Position numbers and translations under genes: made by a program. 64,000 nucleotides of DNA from Coriobacteriaceae bacterium (GTDB taxonomy: Bacteria > Actinomycetota > Coriobacteriia > Coriobacteriales > Coriobacteriaceae): positions 4,943-68,942 of the forward strand of contig CADFMD010000011.1 in NCBI GenBank assembly GCA_902835305.1, given 5' to 3'. Shown in pieces: positions 60,973 through 64,000 of the stretch (positions are counted from its first letter, which is position 1; each line of letters starts with the position of its first letter). The notes under the pieces are model-generated. The model worked only from the letters and a program-made list of their open reading frames with translations. It was not told the origin of the DNA and made no database searches.

Positions 60973-61039
60973 CAAACCATCACAACATTCGACGTTTTTT
61001 GCCAAAAACGGGAAAAGCATCGAATGTTGTGATGGTTTG
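60973..61039. repeat. 67-bp hairpin repeat, family A copy 2
   Basis: 20-bp perfect arms (60973-60992 and 61020-61039, CAAACCATCACAACATTCGA and complement) with a 27-base loop. See copy 1 at 59731-59797. It lies 37 bases after the stop codon of the bracketed gene and 131 bases before moaA. Confidence 0.9.
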
Positions 61040-61170
61040 TATGCTGAGGATGGGCTTGGAAAGTCCGTTTTGCTCGAAGCGACCTGTCCTGTCGTACGGG
61101 TGTCGGCATGATTCTCCCGTGGGGTATTATGTTTTCCGAAGAATAAAACGCCGCGTGAGGGGAGGGCTGC

Positions 61171-62226
61171 GTGGACGGGCACGTGCAACATGACGGCTTT
61201 GGCCGCGATATCAACTACCTGCGCATTGCCGTTACCGACAAGTGCAATTTCCGCTGCATTTACTGCATGCCGGCCGATGGCGTGGCACCCCGCGCACACG
61301 ATGAGCTTCTCAGCGCCGAGGAGATTGCCCGCTTTGTGCGTTTGGTGGCGGGGGAGGGCATTCGCCGCGTGCGCCTGACGGGTGGCGAGCCGCTGGTCAG
61401 CCGCCGTATTATCCCGCTCATTCGTGACATCCGCGCGATCCCGCAGATTGAGGACATCTCGCTTACCACCAACGGCGCCCTGTTGCCCAAACTGGCACCG
61501 CAGCTCAAAGATGCCGGGCTTAACCGCGTCAACATCTCGCTCGACACGCTCGACCCTACGCTCTTTGGAAAGATCACGCGCCTGGGCCGGCTCGAGCAGA
61601 CCATGGCAGGCATCGACGCGGCGCTTGCCTGGGGCTTTGAGCCCGTTAAGGTCAACTGCGTTGTAGTGCGCCGACTCAACCAGGATGTGGCGGCCCTCGC
61701 GCGGCTGACCGTCGACCGCCCCATCCACCTGCGCTTTATCGAATACATGCCCATTGGCGACGAACACACGAGCTCGCATTGCGCTGTGGACCCTCACGCT
61801 CCCGCGCTCAATCCCGAGTTGTGGGACGCGAGCGACACCGTTCCGAGTGACGAGCTGCGGGCGCGCATCAATGCCGGGGCCGCCGCGGCGGGACTGGGCG
61901 AGCTCGAGCCGCTCGACATCAACGACGCTCCTGCCGGCGCGGGCCCTGCGCGCTATTGGCACTTTCCGGGCGCGGCGGGAACGGTCGGCTTTATTAGCGC
62001 CATGTCCAACCATTTTTGTGCGAATTGCAACCGTCTGCGCCTGACGGCCGATGGCAACGTGCGTCCGTGCCTGTTCAGCGATGCCGAGTATTCGGTGCGT
62101 GAGGCGCTGCGCCGTGGTGATGATATGCAGGTACTTTCGATTTGGCGCGATGCCGTGGCCCACAAACCGCAGGAACACGCGATAATTGAGGGCACGCAAC
62201 GATTTATGTCCCAAATCGGAGGATGA
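61171..62226 (+). CDS. moaA: GTP 3',8-cyclase MoaA
   Basis: 351 residues from GTG 61171 (GAGGGGAGGG upstream). A radical SAM enzyme that starts molybdenum cofactor synthesis from GTP. The N-terminal 4Fe-4S motif is TDKCNFRCIYCMP. The MoaA-typical RLTGGEPLVSRRIIPLI and TTNGALLPKLAP follow. The C-terminal second cluster motif is FCANCNRLRLTADGNVRPC, and the protein ends in the essential Gly-Gly (QIGG). The gene overlaps or abuts the moaC-mobB gene by 4 bases of spacing. Confidence 0.95.
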   Translation: MDGHVQHDGFGRDINYLRIAVTDKCNFRCIYCMPADGVAPRAHDELLSAEEIARFVRLVAGEGIRRVRLTGGEPLVSRRIIPLIRDIRAIPQIEDISLTTNGALLPKLAPQLKDAGLNRVNISLDTLDPTLFGKITRLGRLEQTMAGIDAALAWGFEPVKVNCVVVRRLNQDVAALARLTVDRPIHLRFIEYMPIGDEHTSSHCAVDPHAPALNPELWDASDTVPSDELRARINAGAAAAGLGELEPLDINDAPAGAGPARYWHFPGAAGTVGFISAMSNHFCANCNRLRLTADGNVRPCLFSDAEYSVREALRRGDDMQVLSIWRDAVAHKPQEHAIIEGTQRFMSQIGG

Positions 62227-62230
62227 TCAT

Positions 62231-63532
62231 ATGGCCAAGAGCAGGTACGCCGATGCCACCAAGGCCGCTCGCAGGGCCGCGATGTCTGCCCACAAAGTCA
62301 CGGCTGCGGCGAATGCTGGCAACGCCGACGCGTCCGCACAGCCGTCTGCCAGCGCTGCAGCCGAGCCCGCCCGTGACGCCCGTCGCGACGAGCTGACGCA
62401 TGTGGACGCCAAGGGCGAGGTGCGCATGGTCGACGTGTCCGACAAGGCCGAGACCCATCGCATCGCCATCGCCGAGGGCACCATCCTCATGCATCCCGAG
62501 ACGCAGGCCATGGTACTGCAGGACCGCGCCAAAAAGGGCGACGTGCTTGCCTGCGCGCGTGTGGCGGGCATTATGGCCATCAAACGCACGAGCGACATCA
62601 TCCCCATGTGCCATCCGCTGCTCATTACCAAGAGCAAGTGCGACATTGCGCCCATCGCTCCGGCGGGGACGCCGGCCGAGGACGTGCCCGAGGGCTGGGC
62701 GCCGGCGCGCGTGGACGGGCAGGTTGGCTTTCACGTACTGGTTACGGCGGGCGTGACGGGCAAGACGGGTATCGAGATGGAGGCTCTGACCGGCGCGAGT
62801 GCCGCGTGCCTGACCGTCTATGACATGTGCAAGGCGGTCGATCGCGGCATGGAGATCGTCGACGTGCGCCTGCTGCACAAGGAGGGCGGCCGCTCGGGCG
62901 TGTGGGATCGTGCAGAGCGTCAGGCCGCTGCTGTTGAGGCCGTGGGAGCCGCGGGCGACGCACCCGCGAGCGCGCCCGTCGCCGTCGCGCCCGCAGCTCC
63001 GGCCCCGGCCGTCCCCGCGATCGCGTTTATCGGCTACCAAAACTCGGGCAAGACCACGCTCGTCGAGAAGGTTATCGCCGAGCTCACCCGCCGCGGCCTG
63101 CGCGTGGGTTCGCTCAAGCATCATGGGCATCACGGCTTTGATATCGACGTGCCCGCTAAGGACACCTGGCGCCATCACCAAGCCGGATCAAAGCACGTGG
63201 GCCTCATCTGCGCCACGCGCTGGGCGGAGTACGCCGACACGCGCGAGGAGGACGAGATGCCCGCGCGCGAGCTGCTGTCGCGTTACAACGATGTCGACGT
63301 GGTGATTATCGAGGGCTACAAGACCGAGGGCTTCGACAACATCGTGGTCGCGCGCTCCGGCGTCGACCGTCTGCGCGGCAAGAGCTCGCTTGACCTAGTC
63401 GACGGTCGCACGTTGGCCCTTGCCTGCAACGAAGCCCTGGCGCGTCAGGCCTTCGATGCCGGCTTTGCGACCCGAGCCATCAACATCAACGACGCCCGAG
63501 CCATCTGCGATCTTATCCAAGATCATCTTTAA
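62231..63532 (+). CDS. MoaC-MobB fusion protein
   Basis: 433 residues from ATG 62231 (GGAGG upstream). After a ~55-residue Ala-rich tail, residues about 55-235 are MoaC, cyclic pyranopterin monophosphate synthase: LTHVDAKGEVRMVDVSDK, KRTSDIIPMCHPLLI, GKTGIEMEALTGASAACL and YDMCKAVDRGM with the active-site Lys. A Pro/Ala linker (~240-265) leads to MobB, a P-loop GTPase: AFIGYQNSGKTTLVEKVI, LRVGSLKHHGHHGFDIDVP and VVIIEGYKTEG. MoaC acts right after MoaA; MobB assists guanylylation or late insertion of the cofactor. Joining an early and a late step in one chain is unusual. Confidence 0.93.
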   Translation: MAKSRYADATKAARRAAMSAHKVTAAANAGNADASAQPSASAAAEPARDARRDELTHVDAKGEVRMVDVSDKAETHRIAIAEGTILMHPETQAMVLQDRAKKGDVLACARVAGIMAIKRTSDIIPMCHPLLITKSKCDIAPIAPAGTPAEDVPEGWAPARVDGQVGFHVLVTAGVTGKTGIEMEALTGASAACLTVYDMCKAVDRGMEIVDVRLLHKEGGRSGVWDRAERQAAAVEAVGAAGDAPASAPVAVAPAAPAPAVPAIAFIGYQNSGKTTLVEKVIAELTRRGLRVGSLKHHGHHGFDIDVPAKDTWRHHQAGSKHVGLICATRWAEYADTREEDEMPARELLSRYNDVDVVIIEGYKTEGFDNIVVARSGVDRLRGKSSLDLVDGRTLALACNEALARQAFDAGFATRAININDARAICDLIQDHL

Positions 63533-63533
63533 G

Positions 63534-63655
63534 GCTCGACGCTGCGCCGGCCCCAAGCACCCCATCTCGTCCCTCAAGCCGTCGCTCGCGTACCAAAGTA
63601 CGCGTCGCTCCTCTTTCGGGGCGACCTGGGGCACTTGGAACCGGCTCGCTGCGTT
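63534..63655 (+). repeat. Intergenic structured repeat, family B copy 3 (diverged)
   Basis: Starts CTCGACGCTGC after moaC-mobB. GCCGGCCCCAAG (about 63546-63557) pairs across the element with CTTGG...CCGGC (63634-63643), and the centre is GCGTACCAAAGTACGC (63588-63603), identical to copy 1 at 10059-10074, followed by CTCCTCTTTC in both. It lacks the small CCGTCGTTC hairpin. Confidence 0.65.
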
Positions 63656-63666
63656 GCCATAACATG

Positions 63667-63714
63667 CCAAAAAGGGACAGGTTTGTTTTGGCAGGTTTTA
63701 TCTGGGCAAACGTC
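63667..63714 (+). repeat. Dispersed 48-bp repeat, family E copy 2
   Basis: Begins CCAAAAAGGGACAGGTTT and contains GGTTTTATCTG; it matches the minus strand at 35219-35266. It lies directly before the insertion-sequence end. Confidence 0.75.
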
Positions 63715-63734
63715 ATTTCCACCACAAAGGTGCC

Positions 63735-63776
63735 TGTGAACTGCCTCCCATTTCTTGGACATCGGGAAATGGGAGG
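63735..63776 (+). mobile_element. Left end of an IS3-like insertion sequence
   Basis: TGTGAACTGCC (63735-63745) looks like an IS3-family terminus and is followed by a hairpin, CCTCCCATTTC (63744-63754) / GAAATGGGAGG (63766-63776). An orfA-like reading frame starts at 63783. The right end lies beyond the window, so the extent of the element cannot be given. Confidence 0.5.
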
Positions 63777-63782
63777 TTTTCC

Positions 63783-63953
63783 ATGAGTATAGACCTCAGG
63801 GTGAAGCACGACCTGGAGTCCAGGAGGCGGGCCGTCGAGCTCTTCGACGCCGGCGTCGGCTGCAAGCCGGCGGCCGAGGCCCTGTCCGTCCCCCGCGAGA
63901 CCGTGAGAGAATGGCAGTGGGTATACCGGGCGTTCGGAAGCGAGGCGTGTTAG
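63783..63953 (+). pseudogene. IS3-type transposase orfA, short or truncated
   Basis: 56 codons: DLRVKHDLESRRRAVELFDA, then GCKPAAEALSVPRETVREWQ and WVYRAFGSEAC before a TAG at 63951. This is the N-terminal helix-turn-helix of IS3/IS150-type OrfA proteins. A normal OrfA is longer and continues after the FGSEA region, so either the frame is broken here or translation shifts frame. The rest of the element is outside the window. Confidence 0.55.
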
Positions 63954-64000
63954 CGCTAATCTAAAACCAACCACTTTCGCAAACGTATCTCGCCGAATGC

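Noticed and set aside
60936..61170. Molybdenum cofactor riboswitch upstream of moaA
   Set aside because: The gap is taken up by the family A hairpin repeat. No Moco-riboswitch-like conserved core could be recognised.

Overview
The window is a GC-rich, densely coded chromosomal segment from an anaerobic, gut-type actinobacterium. A Coriobacteriia member such as Collinsella is the best guess. I infer this from the actinobacterial-style GlnR next to glnA, the VanRS/PhoPR-like two-component systems, the lar (lactate racemase), feo and kdg modules, the GC-rich codon use, and the many hairpin-forming intergenic repeats. No rRNA, tRNA or CRISPR array was recognised.

Layout. 1-4.9 kb: a VanR/VanS-like two-component pair (the regulator is cut by the window edge), pstB, and a PhoP/PhoR-like pair. 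5.1-7.2 kb: a capsule/EPS tyrosine-phosphorylation trio (Wzz-like adaptor, BY-kinase, PHP-type phosphatase). 7.2-9.9 kb: a GNAT acetyltransferase and htpG. 10.3-15.4 kb: two adjacent YhgE/Pip-type membrane proteins behind a TGTACA-rich promoter. 15.7-19 kb: a DMT transporter, an M20 amidohydrolase and an MFS transporter broken by an internal deletion. 19.3-23.7 kb: hisS and ppc. 24.2-28.8 kb: a lactate racemase locus, with larA-larD on + facing tetR-larC-larB on -. 28.9-32 kb: serB (-), aspS and an HPr-like protein. 32.2-35.5 kb: feoA-feoA-feoB and a small Cys-rich FeoB-associated protein behind a strong paired palindrome. 35.6-37.6 kb: a BaiCD/FadH-like flavin/Fe-S oxidoreductase, followed by remains of a GntR regulator. 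38.2-40.7 kb: a Schlafen/AlbA_2-type regulator with three upstream palindromes, a structured repeat element and an intact GntR/FCD regulator. 41.1-44.3 kb: KDPG aldolase and KDG kinase (-), divergent from a LacI regulator with operators between them. 44.3-47 kb: a RelB/DinJ-MNT fusion, then glnA-glnR with a GlnR-box-like site. 47.2-49.3 kb: an A/T-rich cassette of three exported or membrane proteins led by a papain-like cysteine protease. 49.5-53.4 kb: htrA and ligA. 53.4-59.7 kb: MATE-MerR (-) and a heterodimeric ABC exporter (+). 59.9-60.9 kb: a putative PD-(D/E)XK protein bracketed by two copies of a 67-bp hairpin repeat. 61.2-63.5 kb: moaA and a moaC-mobB fusion. 63.7 kb to the end: an IS3-like left end with a short orfA.

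How the genes work together. Several modules look self-contained. The Lar genes make and load lactate racemase and move lactate. Feo imports ferrous iron under a likely metal-responsive operator. The LacI-Kdg genes degrade 2-keto-3-deoxygluconate to pyruvate and glyceraldehyde-3-P. GlnR probably controls glnA and its own transcription. MoaA and MoaC make the first molybdopterin intermediate, and the fused MobB domain may help in cofactor maturation.

The strongest unexplained signals are non-coding. At least five families of long inverted repeats lie between genes. Two of them show compensatory base changes between copies, and one has been absorbed into the 3' end of an ABC transporter gene. 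The most interesting coding oddities are the nuclease-like gene bracketed by repeats, the RelB/DinJ-MNT fusion with no HEPN partner, the A/T-rich secreted-protease cassette, an HPr with Asp at the usual Ser46 position, and a LarC without its C-terminal half.
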